NCBI RefSeq assembly: GCF_946887195.1
Contig: NZ_CAMPKE010000002.1
Location: 62,001 to 126,000 of the forward strand
DNA: 64,000 nucleotides
Direction of reading: 5' to 3'
From: an uncultured Halomonas sp.
GTDB taxonomy: Bacteria > Pseudomonadota > Gammaproteobacteria > Pseudomonadales > Halomonadaceae
Below the pieces are notes generated by a model. It was not told the DNA's origin and did no database searches. It was given only the letters and a program-made list of their open reading frames with translations. Both the position numbers and the translations under genes were made by a program. This document shows positions 45,470 to 58,503 of this stretch, piece by piece. Position 1 is the first letter of the stretch. The number at the start of each line of letters is the position of its first letter.

Positions 45470-45958
45470 CTATCCGGATTTTTCGCGTTCGTCGCGAGTC
45501 GGGCGGTTGCCCTGGCGCACCAGCCAGTAGCTGACTCCCAGCGCCAGCACGGCGGCGGCCAGCGCGAGAATCTTCCAGGGATCGATGGTCTCGATCTCCA
45601 TCACCATGAACTTGCGCACCAGGGCCATGATCGCGATCAACACCACGATTTCGACCTGGATGAAGCCACCGTCGTTTTTCATGGTACGCACGATGGAGTT
45701 GTTGAACTCCATGGCGATCAGCACGGTGAGAATCATGTCGAAAACGGCCTGAAACACGCGATAGTCGAAAGGATCGCGCGTCTGTACGAACAACAACGCG
45801 AAGACGTGGATGACCAGATAGTAGAGCGCCACCAGCACCACACCGCTGATGGCGGCGGTCAGGACCAACGAGACCAGCCGTTCGAAGCGCTCGTAACCAC
45901 TCAGCGACGACCATTGCGACGCGATTTCCGGGAACAGCCGATTCAGGCGTAACTTCAT
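45470..45958 (-). CDS. PsiE-family phosphate-starvation-inducible membrane protein
   Basis: A 162-residue protein with four hydrophobic segments. It matches PsiE in FDYRVFQAVFDMILTVLIAM, EFNNSIVRTMKNDGG and VEIVVLIAIMALVRKFMVME. PsiE function is unknown. It lies 82 bp upstream of the orphan TRAP protein on the same strand. I see no Pho box in the 43 bp before the start, so phosphate control is not supported here despite the name. Confidence 0.87.
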   Translation of the reverse strand: MKLRLNRLFPEIASQWSSLSGYERFERLVSLVLTAAISGVVLVALYYLVIHVFALLFVQTRDPFDYRVFQAVFDMILTVLIAMEFNNSIVRTMKNDGGFIQVEIVVLIAIMALVRKFMVMEIETIDPWKILALAAAVLALGVSYWLVRQGNRPTRDEREKSG

Positions 45959-46001
45959 CGATAACCTCGTGAGTGCGGCCCTTCGGCGCCGACCATAGGA
46001 G

Positions 46002-48209
46002 TTACAACGGTGTCAGCTTGGCGAAGCCCAACACCAGCCATTTGTCGCCCTCGTCCTCGAAGCTGACCTGAACCCGGGCGCGTTCGCCCTCGCCTTCGGC
46101 GTTCAGGATCACGCCGTCGCCGAACAGCGGATGACTGACCCGCTGACCGAGCGACAGCGATGGCAAATCGCCCCCGGGCGACACCGAGGTTTGCATCGAG
46201 AGGCCACGCGTCGGGCGCGCGGCAGTCACCGGGCGCGATATCTGCCCGCGCAGGCGCACCTCTTCGAGCAGTTCTTCGGGAAGTTCGCGGAGAAAGCGCG
46301 ACGGACGCTGGAAGGTTTCTTTGCCATGCAGGCGGCGCAGTTCAGCATAGCTCAGGTAGAGCTTGCGCATCGCCCGCGTCACGCCGACATAGCAGAGCCG
46401 GCGCTCCTCCTCGAGACGCCCCGGCTCCTCCATCGACATCTTGTGCGGGAACAGGCCCTCCTCGACGCCGGCGATGAACACCACCGGGAACTCCAGGCCC
46501 TTGGCCGAGTGCAGCGTCATCAGCTGCACGCAGTCTTCGAATTCATCGGCCTCGTGATCGCCGGCGTTGAGCGCCGCCTCGGAGAGAAACAGGCCCAGCG
46601 CCGCGACCCCCTCGCCGGCTTGTTGATCTTCGAATGCACTGACCTGAGTGAAGGCACGCGCAGCGTTGATCAACTCCTCGAGGTTCTCGACTCTTGCCTG
46701 GCCCTTTTCGCCCTTCTCGCTGCGGTGATGCTCGATCAGTCCCGAGGCCTCGTTGACGTGGGCGATGATTTCGTGAAGCGCCATGCCGGCGGTGTCGTTG
46801 TCGAGACGTTCGATCAGGTTGGCGAAGGCGGTCAAGGCCGTGGCCGCGCGGCCCTTGCAGGTACCGTCGCTGATGCTGTCGTGCAGCGCCTGCCATAACG
46901 AGACGTTCGCGCCACGCGCACGCTCGCGCAGGATCTCGACGGTACGTGTGCCGATGCCGCGGGCCGGCACGTTGATCACCCGTTCCAGCGAGGCGTCGTC
47001 CTCGCGATTGAGCAACAACCGCGCGTAGGCCAGCGCATTCTTGATCTCGAGACGCTCGTAGAAGCGCTGGCCACCGTAGATGCGATACGGCACGCCCTGG
47101 CGGATCAGGGTTTCCTCGAGTACCCGCGATTGGGCGTTGGAGCGATAGAGAATGGCGATGTCGCGACGCGTGTGGCCTTCGCCGACGCGCTCGTTGATGG
47201 TATCGACGATGAAGCGCGCTTCGTCCAGGTCGTTGAAGCCGGCATACACCGAGATCGGCTCGCCCTTGGCGCCGGCGGTCCACAACTCCTTGCCCATGCG
47301 CCCGGCGTTATGGTCGATCAGCGCATTGGCGGCATCGAGAATCGCGCTGGTGGAGCGATAGTTCTGCTCCAGGCGCACCGTGCGCGTGGCGGCGGACTCC
47401 TGCTCGAAGCGGCGAATGTTCTCGACCCGCGCCCCACGCCAGCCGTAGATCGACTGGTCGTCGTCGCCGACCACGGTCATCCCGGCGCGATCGCCGGCGA
47501 GTAGCTTGAGCCAGGCGTACTGCAGGGTGTTGGTATCCTGGAACTCATCGACCAGCAGATGCGCGAAGCGTTCGCGGTAGTGGGCAAGCAGGCGCGGGTT
47601 GTCGCGCAAGAGCTCCAGGCTGCGCAGCAGCAATTCGCCGAAATCGACCAGCCCGCCGCGTTCGCAGGTCAGCTGATAATACTCGTAGAGTTCGACCATC
47701 TGGCCCAGGTAGACATCGCCGCGGGTCTGCACCTGCTGCGGGCGCAGCCCCTCCTCCTTGCAACCGGAGATGAAATACTGCACCTGACGCGGCGGGTAGC
47801 GCTCGTCATCGATGTTGTGATCCTTCAACAGGCGCTTGACCAGACGCAACTGATCGTCGCTGTCGATGATCTGAAAGTGCTGCGGCAGTCGCGCATCCTG
47901 CCAGTGGGTGCGCAGCAGGCGATGGGCGATGGAGTGGAAGGTGCCGACCCACATGTTGCGCAGCGACAGACCCAGCAATGCCTCGAGGCGCGTGCGCATC
48001 TCGCGCGCGGCCTTGTTGGTGAAGGTCACGGCCAGGATCGCATAAGGCGAAAGCTGCTCGACCTGTAACAGCCAGGCAATCCGGTGCACCAGCACGCGGG
48101 TCTTGCCCGAACCGGCGCCGGCCAGCACCAGCATGTTGCCCATGGGGGCACTGACGGCCTCGCGCTGAGCCGGGTTCAAATCATCGAGAAGCGGGGAAAC
48201 GTCGTCCAT
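46002..48209 (-). CDS. uvrD: DNA helicase II (UvrD)
   Basis: A 735-residue SF1A helicase that works in nucleotide-excision and mismatch repair. It follows E. coli UvrD from end to end: LNPAQREAVSAP, Walker A LAGAGSGKTRVLVHRIAWLL, MWVGTFHSIAHRLLRTHW, LVDEFQDTNTLQYAWLKLLA, GDDDQSIYGWRGA, LEQNYRSTSAILDAANALI, MTLHSAKGLEFPVVFIAGVE and the C-terminal LGQRVSHPLFGDGVILN domain, which distinguishes it from Rep. The ATG at 48209 has no strong ribosome-binding site. Confidence 0.98.
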   Translation of the reverse strand: MDDVSPLLDDLNPAQREAVSAPMGNMLVLAGAGSGKTRVLVHRIAWLLQVEQLSPYAILAVTFTNKAAREMRTRLEALLGLSLRNMWVGTFHSIAHRLLRTHWQDARLPQHFQIIDSDDQLRLVKRLLKDHNIDDERYPPRQVQYFISGCKEEGLRPQQVQTRGDVYLGQMVELYEYYQLTCERGGLVDFGELLLRSLELLRDNPRLLAHYRERFAHLLVDEFQDTNTLQYAWLKLLAGDRAGMTVVGDDDQSIYGWRGARVENIRRFEQESAATRTVRLEQNYRSTSAILDAANALIDHNAGRMGKELWTAGAKGEPISVYAGFNDLDEARFIVDTINERVGEGHTRRDIAILYRSNAQSRVLEETLIRQGVPYRIYGGQRFYERLEIKNALAYARLLLNREDDASLERVINVPARGIGTRTVEILRERARGANVSLWQALHDSISDGTCKGRAATALTAFANLIERLDNDTAGMALHEIIAHVNEASGLIEHHRSEKGEKGQARVENLEELINAARAFTQVSAFEDQQAGEGVAALGLFLSEAALNAGDHEADEFEDCVQLMTLHSAKGLEFPVVFIAGVEEGLFPHKMSMEEPGRLEEERRLCYVGVTRAMRKLYLSYAELRRLHGKETFQRPSRFLRELPEELLEEVRLRGQISRPVTAARPTRGLSMQTSVSPGGDLPSLSLGQRVSHPLFGDGVILNAEGEGERARVQVSFEDEGDKWLVLGFAKLTPL

Positions 48210-48299
48210 GGAAGCGGCAGTCGGGGTATCGAAGTGAACGCCCAGCTTAGCATATCCGCCGTCTGCGGCGGACAGCGATGGATACGCAATGCATATAGC

Positions 48300-48433
48300 T
48301 AAAACTGAGCGAGCGAAGGCAGACCGGGACGCGCAGTCAAGGCAAAAACCGGAGAGATAGCGGAGTTTACCTATGTGTAAATGAGCACATCTCGACGGTT
48401 TTTAACGCCGTATTACCGAGCGCAGCCCGTTTT
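48300..48433. repeat. Dispersed palindromic repeat family A, copy 2
   Basis: About 134 bp between uvrD and the HexR-like gene. It shares with copy 1 the ordered blocks GAGCGAA, GCGCAGTC or ATCAGGC followed by AAGGCAAAAA, GTTTAC, GTAAATGAGCA, TTTTTAACGCCG and GAGCGCAGCC. Its right end runs to the HexR stop codon. Confidence 0.8.
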
Positions 48434-49286
48434 ATTCCGGTTCGGGGAAGCGTAATGGATTCAAACTCCGCTTCACCGCCTTCAACTGCTCGGCCAGCTT
48501 GGGCCCGCGGGTCTTGGCCACGCCCACCGCCAGCACATCGATCAGCACCAGGTGGGCGATACGCGAACTCATCGGGGTGTAGATCTCGGTGTCTTCGTGA
48601 ACGTCGATATACAGCGGCAAGCTGACTTCCTCGGCCAATGGCGTGCCGTTGGGGCACAGGCCAATCACCGTGGCGCCGGCCTCGCGCGCCATGCGTACGC
48701 TGTCGACCAGCGCACGAGTGCGTCCGGTCTGCGAGATCGCCACCACCACGTCGCCGTCGCTGAGGGTCGCCGCCGACATGTTCTGCATATGCAGGTCGGT
48801 ATAGGCGGAGGTCGAGATCTGCAAGCGGAAGAATTTGTGTTGGGCGTCGAAGGCCACCGCACCGGAAGCGCCGAAGCCGTAGAATTCGACGCGGTTGGCC
48901 ATGGCGAGCGCGTCGATCGCCTTGCCCAACGCGTGATTGTCGAGCCGGTCGCGTACCGATAGCAGCGTACCGACGGTGGAGTCGAAGATGCTGTGCGAGA
49001 ATTCGGCGACGCTATCGCTGTCGCTCATCGAGAACTGCGCGAACTGGCTGCCGCTGGCCAGCATCTGCGCCAGGCGCAGCTTGAAGTCCTGAAAACCGTT
49101 GCAGCCCAGCGCCCGGCAGAAGCGCACCACCGTCGGCTCGCTGACCTTGGCTTCGGTGGCCAGGTCGACGATGCGCATGTGGATGACTTCATCGGGATTG
49201 CGCAACACGAAGCGCGCGACCTTCTGCTCGGAGCGACGGAACAGCTCCATGCGACGTCGCATCTCATCGAATAGAGCACGGCTCAC
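48432..49286 (-). CDS. hexR: HexR-like RpiR-family transcriptional regulator
   Basis: A 284-residue regulator with an N-terminal RpiR helix-turn-helix (ATEAKVSEPTVVRFCRALGC) and a C-terminal SIS sugar-phosphate domain (YGFGASGAVAFDAQHKFFRL, AISQTGRTRALVDSVRMA, CPNGTPLAEEVSLPLYI, MSSRIAHLVLIDVLAVG). The layout and motifs match HexR, which senses 2-keto-3-deoxy-6-phosphogluconate and controls Entner-Doudoroff and glucose genes. It lacks the usual zwf/edd neighbours in this window. The stop codon overlaps the edge of repeat A copy 2. Confidence 0.82.
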   Translation of the reverse strand: MSRALFDEMRRRMELFRRSEQKVARFVLRNPDEVIHMRIVDLATEAKVSEPTVVRFCRALGCNGFQDFKLRLAQMLASGSQFAQFSMSDSDSVAEFSHSIFDSTVGTLLSVRDRLDNHALGKAIDALAMANRVEFYGFGASGAVAFDAQHKFFRLQISTSAYTDLHMQNMSAATLSDGDVVVAISQTGRTRALVDSVRMAREAGATVIGLCPNGTPLAEEVSLPLYIDVHEDTEIYTPMSSRIAHLVLIDVLAVGVAKTRGPKLAEQLKAVKRSLNPLRFPEPE

Positions 49287-49466
49287 GGCTCGTTCCTCTG
49301 GCGGTTCGTGGATAGGAATACTTGACGGCCATTCAGTATGTCAAAGATGGACCATAAACGGCAGAAAAGAGCCGCTTGGCTGTCAACGTCATATTCTCGT
49401 TAGGTGGTTTATAGTAAATAGTGACGTTGCGAAACGATACTTCTCGCCAGTCAAGGAGAGTCGCTC

Positions 49467-49664
49467 ATGCGTGCCGAACAGCTTACCGTGGTGAAACGCC
49501 AACTCCTGGATATTTTCATGGGCCTCGAAGTCGCCGAGCATGCGGAACGCAAGAAAACCGCCGCTGTCCGCCATCTCAGAGCCCGGCGCGGCATCGAGAT
49601 GCACGACGAGACCAAACGTCTGGAGCGCGATATCGCCGACTTCGACGATAACGCCCTCCAGTGA
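49467..49664 (+). CDS. Small basic-acidic protein, resembles the PA3496 family
   Basis: A 65-residue ORF with a strong AAGGAG 8 nt before the ATG, supporting translation. The C-terminal half (ARRGIEMHDETKRLERDIADF) is a charged helix like the conserved core of small PA3496-type proteins of Pseudomonas, but I am unsure. There is no signal peptide or membrane segment. It lies 180 bp from the divergent HexR-like gene and ends 9 bp before the convergent NSS transporter. Function unknown. Confidence 0.65.
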   Translation: MRAEQLTVVKRQLLDIFMGLEVAEHAERKKTAAVRHLRARRGIEMHDETKRLERDIADFDDNALQ

Positions 49665-49673
49665 TTCATTACG

Positions 49674-51035
49674 TTACAAGCTGACGACGAATACCGCGAT
49701 GACCCCCAGCGGGGCGATGAAACGCGCCGCAAAGCGCCATAGGCCGAATGCCGTTTCACCCACGTTGAGATTGTCGCGAACTTCCTCGCGACTCATCCGC
49801 CAGCCGACGAAAATCACCGTTGCCAGGCCGGTCAGCGGCAGGATCAGCTTGCTGGTGAAGTAGTCGAGCAGCGCGAAGATGGTCATGCCGTCGAACTTGG
49901 CGAACGCACCCAGCGGCGCCACGTCGGCCCACACGTTGAACGACAGCACGGTGGCGATACCCAACGCCCAGGTCGCACCGCCGGCAATCAGCGTGGCGCC
50001 AAGGCGCGACAGCGGCGTCTTCTCTTCGAGCCATTCGACGATCGGCTCCAGTAGCGAGATCGCCGAGGTCCAGGCGGCGAACACCAGCAGAATGAAGAAC
50101 AGCAGGCCGAAGAACCAGCCCCCCGGCATATGGCCGAACGCCAGCGGCAGCGTTTGGAAGATCAACCCCGGACCGGAACTCGGGCTCAAGTCGTTGGCGA
50201 ACACCACCGGGAAGATCGCCAGGCCCGCCATCAGCGCTATCGCCGTGTCCATCAGCACCACGATGATCGCGCTGCGTCCGATATTGACCTCCTTGGGCAG
50301 GTAGGAACCGTAGGCGATCATCACGCCCATGCCCAGGCTAAGGGTGAAGAAGGCATGCCCCATCGCCGCTAGCACACCGTCGCTGGAAAGCTTGGAGAAG
50401 TCGGGCGTGAACAGGTAAGCCGCGCCCTCGGCGAAGGCGCCCAAGGTGGCGGCGTAGCCCACCAGCACGATCAACAGCACGACCAGTGTCGGCATCAATG
50501 TCTTGGTCGCCCGCTCCAGGCCACCGGTAACGCCACCCAGCACCACACCGATGGTCAGAATCATGAACAGACTGTGCCACAGCAGGAGCCGTATGGGGCT
50601 AGCCAGCATGTCGTTGAATAGCGCGCCGATCGCCTCGCTCTCGAGGCCGGTAAAGGTATTGACCGCACCCAGTCGGATATAGGCCAGCGCCCAACCGCCG
50701 ATCACGCTGTAGAACGACAGGATCAGGTAGGCACCGAGAATGCCGAACACGCCGATCAACACCCACGCCGGGCTGCGCTTGAGTCGCTGGGTGAGCGAGG
50801 CCATCGTCGAAATCGGATTGCGCTGCCCGATCCGGCCAAGTAGCCACTCGGACATCAGGATGGGGATGCCCACCAGGAAAATGCATAACAGGTAAATGAG
50901 TACGAAGGCGCCGCCCCCGCTCTCCCCGGTCATGTAGGGGAATTTCCAGATATTGCCCAGCCCGACGGAGGAACCCACCGCCGCCAGGATGAAGGTCAGT
51001 CTCGACGACCATTGCGCGTGAAGCTGTTTAACCAT
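49674..51035 (-). CDS. Sodium-dependent neurotransmitter:sodium symporter (NSS/SNF) family transporter
   Basis: A 453-residue transporter with about 11-12 helices. The first helix has SSVGLGNIWKFPYMTGESGG, the unwound sodium/substrate site of the family, and the centre has GHAFFTLSLGMGVMIAYGSY, the helix 6 region. Prokaryotic NSS proteins import amino acids or related compounds with sodium. RBS-like TAGGGTGA precedes the ATG. A sodium-coupled carrier suits a salt-requiring host. Substrate unknown. Confidence 0.93.
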   Translation of the reverse strand: MVKQLHAQWSSRLTFILAAVGSSVGLGNIWKFPYMTGESGGGAFVLIYLLCIFLVGIPILMSEWLLGRIGQRNPISTMASLTQRLKRSPAWVLIGVFGILGAYLILSFYSVIGGWALAYIRLGAVNTFTGLESEAIGALFNDMLASPIRLLLWHSLFMILTIGVVLGGVTGGLERATKTLMPTLVVLLIVLVGYAATLGAFAEGAAYLFTPDFSKLSSDGVLAAMGHAFFTLSLGMGVMIAYGSYLPKEVNIGRSAIIVVLMDTAIALMAGLAIFPVVFANDLSPSSGPGLIFQTLPLAFGHMPGGWFFGLLFFILLVFAAWTSAISLLEPIVEWLEEKTPLSRLGATLIAGGATWALGIATVLSFNVWADVAPLGAFAKFDGMTIFALLDYFTSKLILPLTGLATVIFVGWRMSREEVRDNLNVGETAFGLWRFAARFIAPLGVIAVFVVSL

Positions 51036-51224
51036 AATTCACCCTAAGTGTACGTGTCGTCATCGATCGATCGGATGCAATGAGGGTATCAATACCTATA
51101 AGCGGACGGAAAACGACAAGCGCCGCTTTTTAACAGGAAAAAACGCCTTGGCAGGCGAAATCGACGACAAAACTATCCGATGAAAGCGCCAATGACCAGC
51201 CTTGAAGCCATCTTTCCTGTCTGG

Positions 51225-52082
51225 TTAGAACAGCGATTCCTGACGCTCGCCGGGAAAGGCACCGAGAGGCGCCAATACACCATCCGTCGCCAGCCGGTCA
51301 TAGAGTCGCCTGGCGAGTTGCGGGGCCTGACGATTGTCCGGGGTATGCACAAAGAGGAAAGGGGTTTTCCCCTGTTTTATCCACAGCTTGAGGCGATCGA
51401 TCCAAGGGCTGAAATAGCGTTCGTTGCGTTCACTATCGAGATGACCGATAAACCGTACGATGGGATGATTTGCCGTGGAAATCACGTGTAATGGGAGTTT
51501 CGGCTTTTTTGCCTGGGCCTTGAGCAGGCGTGTATCGTCGCCGGCTGCCATCGAAAACAGCGGCCTGACATCCAGCATGACGCGATCCACACCATGAGTT
51601 ATCAACAAGCGGTTGAGTTGCTGCTCGGCGAGCCCTTTCTGGAAAAAATCACTAGCTCGCACCTCGACGGCACAAGGGATATTCCGTGGCCAATTCTCGA
51701 GTAGCGCTGCCAGATTCGGCAACTCGTCGATGCCGAAATCGCGAGGTAGCTGAACCATCATCGGTCCCAGCCGATCATGCAGCGGCGCCAGGCGGGATAG
51801 GAAAACGTCGAGCTCGTCAGCGATGCCGATGAGTCGCTTGTCGTGGGTCAATCGTGCCGGTAGCTTGAAGCAGAAGCGAAAGTGCGCCGGTGCCTGGCGC
51901 GCCCAGGCGGCAATAACCTGCTCCTTGGGCGCACCGCTGTAGAAGGTGGTGTTGCCTTCGACACTGGAGAAGACCCGCGCGTACTCCTCGAGAAACGCCT
52001 CGGCGGGCGTATGGCGAGCATAAAGCCCGCCACGCCAATCGCCATTGGCCCACATCGGCAGGCCCAGGTGCAGCTTCAACAA
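51225..52082 (-). CDS. DUF72-family protein
   Basis: A DUF72 (YecE-like) TIM-barrel-type protein of about 285 residues, beginning near LKLHLGLPMWANGDWRGGLY. Conserved stretches include FSSVEGNTTFYSGAPKEQVI, FCFKLPARLTHDKRL and RFIGHLDSERNERYFSPWID. Function is unknown. The frame is open to 52142, but that extension lies in repeat B, so I place the start at TTG 52082 or 52079 with AAGGAC just upstream. The homologous N-terminus (LHLGLP/IRIGTSG) supports this. Repeat B copy 2 separates it from glmS. Confidence 0.85.
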   Translation of the reverse strand: MLKLHLGLPMWANGDWRGGLYARHTPAEAFLEEYARVFSSVEGNTTFYSGAPKEQVIAAWARQAPAHFRFCFKLPARLTHDKRLIGIADELDVFLSRLAPLHDRLGPMMVQLPRDFGIDELPNLAALLENWPRNIPCAVEVRASDFFQKGLAEQQLNRLLITHGVDRVMLDVRPLFSMAAGDDTRLLKAQAKKPKLPLHVISTANHPIVRFIGHLDSERNERYFSPWIDRLKLWIKQGKTPFLFVHTPDNRQAPQLARRLYDRLATDGVLAPLGAFPGERQESLF

Positions 52083-52088
52083 GTCCTT

Positions 52089-52231
52089 AAGAACCACTGA
52101 ATAAATCGTCGAACGGAATGAAGGGCAAGGCGCACGGAACACAGAAGGCGAGACATAACATGTGTTAGGCGAGCCTTCGAGTACCGCGTAACGCAGCCAT
52201 TCGTCTGTGCAGGCATTTATGCAGTGGTTCC

Positions 52232-52233
<2 letters not shown>
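52089..52233. repeat. Dispersed repeat family B, copy 2, between the DUF72 gene and glmS
   Basis: About 145 bp, same orientation as copy 1 at 14022-14168, with about 15 differences and two single-base gaps by hand alignment. Left end AAGAACCACTGAATAAAT mirrors right end ATTTATGCAGTGGTTCCTT. The right end runs into the glmS stop codon at 52232-52234. Confidence 0.85.
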
Positions 52234-54067
<1,834 letters not shown>

Positions 54068-54078
54068 CTTGCGTCTCC

Positions 54079-55461
54079 TCAGTGATCCTGCTTGGGCAAT
54101 TTTCTCGGGCGCGGCCAATCGGCTTTACTGATCTGACGACCACGCGCCACGGCCAACGCCCCGGCGTCGACATCCCGGCTGATCGTGGAGCCGGCGCCGA
54201 CGGTGGCACCCTCGCCCACGCGTACCGGCGCCACCAGCGCGGTATTGGAACCGATGAAGGCCGCATCGCCGATCTCGGTGCGGTGCTTGTTGGCGCCATC
54301 GTAATTGCAGGTGATGGTGCCGGCGCCGATGTTGACCTCGCGCCCCAGGCGCGCATCGCCGACGTAGCTGAGATGATTGATCTTGGCGCCTTCGCCGACC
54401 TCGACGTTCTTGGTCTCGACGAAGTTGCCGACCTTGGCCCGGTGCGCCAGATGCGTGCCGGGGCGCAGCCGGGCGAAAGGCCCGATTTGACTGCCGCCAT
54501 CGAGCGTCGCCCCATCAATGACGCTGTGCGCTTCGATCACGCTGCCCGGACCGATGCGGCTATCGCGGATCACGCAGTAAGGCCCCACCCGCACGTCATC
54601 GGCCAGTTCGACCTCGCCCTCGAAGATACAACCGACATCGATCTCGACATCGCGGCCACAACGAAGATCGCCACGCACGTCGAAACGCGCCGGATCGGCC
54701 AACGCCACGCCTTCATGCATCAGACGCTCGGCAACGTTGCGCTGATAGGCACGCTCCAGAGTAGCCAGTTGCAAGTGATTGTTGACGCCCTTGACCTCCA
54801 CCGGTGTGGCCGGCTGGGCGGTGGCGATGCGTGTGCCCTCGGCGGCGGCCATGGCGATCACGTCGGTAAGGTAGTATTCGCCTTGCGCGTTGTCGGCACT
54901 CAGCCGAGGTAGCCAGCGGCGCAATTGTGCGGCGGTCATCGCCATGATGCCGGTGTTGCACTCGTCAATGGCACGCTCGGCATCATTGGCGTCCTTGTGC
55001 TCGACGATCGCCATGGCGCGCCCTTCGGCGTCGCGCTTGATGCGACCGTAGCCATTGGGATCGGCCAGCGTCACACTCAGCAGGGCCATGCACGATTCGT
55101 CGACCTCGTCGAGCAGCGCCGCCAGCGTCTCGCGACGAATCAGCGGCACGTCGCCGTACAACACCAGCACCTTGCCATCGTCCAGCCCATCGAGTGCCTG
55201 GATCACGGCGTGGCCGGTACCCTTCTGCTCGGCCTGCGTCACGAAACGCAGCTTGTCACGCGCCACGTCGGCCAGATTATCGCGCAACTGCTCGGCGCCA
55301 TGCCCGATCACCACATGCAGCCGCTCGGCACCCAGGCCATTCGCCGTGTCGATCACATGGCGAACCATCGGCTTGCCAGCCAGTGTATGCAGCACCTTCG
55401 GCCGGGCCGAACGCATCCTCGTTCCCTGACCCGCCGCCAGAATCACTACATCGAGCGTCAT
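54079..55461 (-). CDS. glmU: Bifunctional UDP-GlcNAc pyrophosphorylase / glucosamine-1-phosphate acetyltransferase
   Basis: The 460-residue enzyme makes UDP-GlcNAc. The N-terminal uridylyltransferase has [20 protein letters not shown] and VLYGDVPLI; the C-terminal left-handed beta-helix has the hexapeptide series ending [20 protein letters not shown] and [20 protein letters not shown]. The start is the ATG at 55461; AGGAG overlaps an upstream GTG at 55467. It shares the operon with glmS downstream and follows the atp operon terminator. Confidence 0.97.
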   Translation of the reverse strand: MTLDVVILAAGQGTRMRSARPKVLHTLAGKPMVRHVIDTANGLGAERLHVVIGHGAEQLRDNLADVARDKLRFVTQAEQKGTGHAVIQALDGLDDGKVLVLYGDVPLIRRETLAALLDEVDESCMALLSVTLADPNGYGRIKRDAEGRAMAIVEHKDANDAERAIDECNTGIMAMTAAQLRRWLPRLSADNAQGEYYLTDVIAMAAAEGTRIATAQPATPVEVKGVNNHLQLATLERAYQRNVAERLMHEGVALADPARFDVRGDLRCGRDVEIDVGCIFEGEVELADDVRVGPYCVIRDSRIGPGSVIEAHSVIDGATLDGGSQIGPFARLRPGTHLAHRAKVGNFVETKNVEVGEGAKINHLSYVGDARLGREVNIGAGTITCNYDGANKHRTEIGDAAFIGSNTALVAPVRVGEGATVGAGSTISRDVDAGALAVARGRQISKADWPRPRKLPKQDH

Positions 55462-55628
55462 CGTCACTCCTCTCCTTGTATCGATCGCTCCATTCTAAAG
55501 CGCCCCAGGCAATGGCACCAATGCGTGCATGGACACTCGACCATTGCCTGCCATCGCCCAGCGATTCATATCAGACGCCACTCAGCCGGGCGAAACCGGC
55601 GAGTATGACGGAAATGGCTATCGTCAGC

Positions 55629-55665
55629 ATAAAAAATACCCCGTGGAGATCATCCACGGGGTATT
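55629..55665 (-). terminator. Rho-independent terminator of the atp operon
   Basis: AATACCCCGTGGA (55635-55647) pairs with TCCACGGGGTATT (55653-55665) across a 5-nt loop. On the minus strand the stem is followed by TTTTTTAT. It starts 25 bp past the atpC stop. Confidence 0.95.
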
Positions 55666-55689
55666 CGCGCCGCACCGAACGTCACCGAG

Positions 55690-56121
55690 TCAGCGCCGGC
55701 CGCTCATGCGCCGTAATTGATCCAGCGTGCGCAACTTGGCCACCGCCTCGGCGAGTTCCGCCGCCGCCCGGGTATAATCCAGGTCCGACTGCTGCTCGTT
55801 GAGCGACTTCAGGGCCTCCTTGCGCGCCTCTTCCGCCTGTGCTTCGTCAAGGTCGTGAGCGCGCACGGCGGTATCGGCGAGTACCGATACCAGATCGGGC
55901 TGCACTTCGAGAAAACCACCCGTGACGTAGTAGATTTCCTCTTCCTCGCCTTCGCCACGAATGACGCGCAGCGGGCCCGGCGCAAGCTCGGTCATCAACG
56001 GCGTATGCCCGGGCAGAATGCCCAGATCGCCCTCCGTGCCGGCGACGATGATCTGGCTGATCTCGCCGGAGAAGATCGATTGCTCGGCGCTGACGACCTC
56101 GCACTGGAAACTGTTCGCCAT
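55690..56121 (-). CDS. atpC: ATP synthase epsilon subunit
   Basis: A 143-residue protein with the N-terminal beta-barrel (FQCEVVSAEQSIFSGEISQI, GDLGILPGHTPLMTELAPGP) and the C-terminal helical hairpin that can extend into F1 and inhibit hydrolysis. It belongs to the central stalk. It is the last gene of the operon, 18 bp after atpD. Confidence 0.97.
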   Translation of the reverse strand: MANSFQCEVVSAEQSIFSGEISQIIVAGTEGDLGILPGHTPLMTELAPGPLRVIRGEGEEEEIYYVTGGFLEVQPDLVSVLADTAVRAHDLDEAQAEEARKEALKSLNEQQSDLDYTRAAAELAEAVAKLRTLDQLRRMSGRR

Positions 56122-56139
56122 AGTTTGAATCCTCTGGCC

Positions 56140-57549
<1,410 letters not shown>

Positions 57550-57565
57550 TTAGCCTCACCGGCGC

Positions 57566-58438
57566 TTACACCGCGGCGGCACCACTTACGATCTCGGAAA
57601 TTTCCTGGGTAATCGACGCCTGACGCGCCTTGTTGTACACCAGTTGCAAATCGTCGATCAGGTCGCCGGCGTTGTCGGTCGCATTCTTCATCGCGATCAT
57701 GCGCGCCGCCTGTTCGCAGGCCGCATTTTCGACGACCGCCTGATACACCTGCGATTCGACATAGCGCACCAGCAGCTTGTCGAGCAGGGCCTTGGCGTCC
57801 GGCTCATACAGGTAGTCCCAGCTACTGGGACGGGATTGTTCGTCGTCGTCCTTGGGGGGAGCGACCAGGGGCAATAGCTGACGCACGGTCGGCTTCTGAG
57901 TCATGGTGTTGACGAACTCGTTGTTCACCACGTAAAGCCGATCCAGATTCCCTTCATCGAAAGCGTCGAGCATGACCTTGACGCTACCGATCAGATCCTT
58001 GGCTTCGGGCGCTTCGCCCAAGCCGCTCTTGGCCGCCATCAGGTTGCCGCCATAGTTGCGGAAGAAGGCCCCGGCCTTGCTGCCGATGGCGACGAAATCG
58101 ACCTCGACGCCCTTGTCTCGCCACTGCTTGGCATCCTTGACCACCGCCTTGAACAGATTGACGTTCAAGCCGCCGGCCAGGCCGCGATCGCTGGAGACGA
58201 CGATATAGCCGACACGCTCCACCTCGCGCTCGATCATGTAATCGTGGCGATACTCCGGATTGGCCCTGGCGATATGCCCCACGACCTTGCGGATCTGTTT
58301 GGCATAGGGCTGGCTGGCCGTCATCCGCTCCTGTGCCTTACGCATCTTCGACGCAGCGACCATTTCCATGGCGCTGGTGATCTTCTGCGTATTCTTGATG
58401 CTCCCGATCTGGGTGCGAATCTCTTTTGCAGCTGCCAT
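57566..58438 (-). CDS. atpG: ATP synthase gamma subunit
   Basis: A 290-residue central-stalk rotor subunit, starting [20 protein letters not shown] and [18 protein letters not shown] and ending with [20 protein letters not shown] and [18 protein letters not shown], the two long coiled-coil helices that turn in the F1 hexamer. It lies between atpA and atpD. Confidence 0.97.
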   Translation of the reverse strand: MAAAKEIRTQIGSIKNTQKITSAMEMVAASKMRKAQERMTASQPYAKQIRKVVGHIARANPEYRHDYMIEREVERVGYIVVSSDRGLAGGLNVNLFKAVVKDAKQWRDKGVEVDFVAIGSKAGAFFRNYGGNLMAAKSGLGEAPEAKDLIGSVKVMLDAFDEGNLDRLYVVNNEFVNTMTQKPTVRQLLPLVAPPKDDDEQSRPSSWDYLYEPDAKALLDKLLVRYVESQVYQAVVENAACEQAARMIAMKNATDNAGDLIDDLQLVYNKARQASITQEISEIVSGAAAV

Positions 58439-58503
58439 CGCGATCTACCTTATTCGTGGCCCTCGGGGAAAAATCATGGGCCCGTTTCGACGAGCCCACG
58501 GAT

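Noticed and set aside
48239..48299. Extended regulatory region between uvrD and repeat A copy 2
   Set aside because: No LexA-like CTGT-N8-ACAG site was visible, so SOS control could not be supported.
51180..51491. 103-codon plus-strand ORF between the NSS and DUF72 genes
   Set aside because: Most of it is antisense to the DUF72 3' end, and it lacks a ribosome-binding site.
52068..52231. glmS ribozyme or other riboswitch near glmS
   Set aside because: The element there is the dispersed repeat B, downstream of glmS, and also occurs between rpoZ and spoT.
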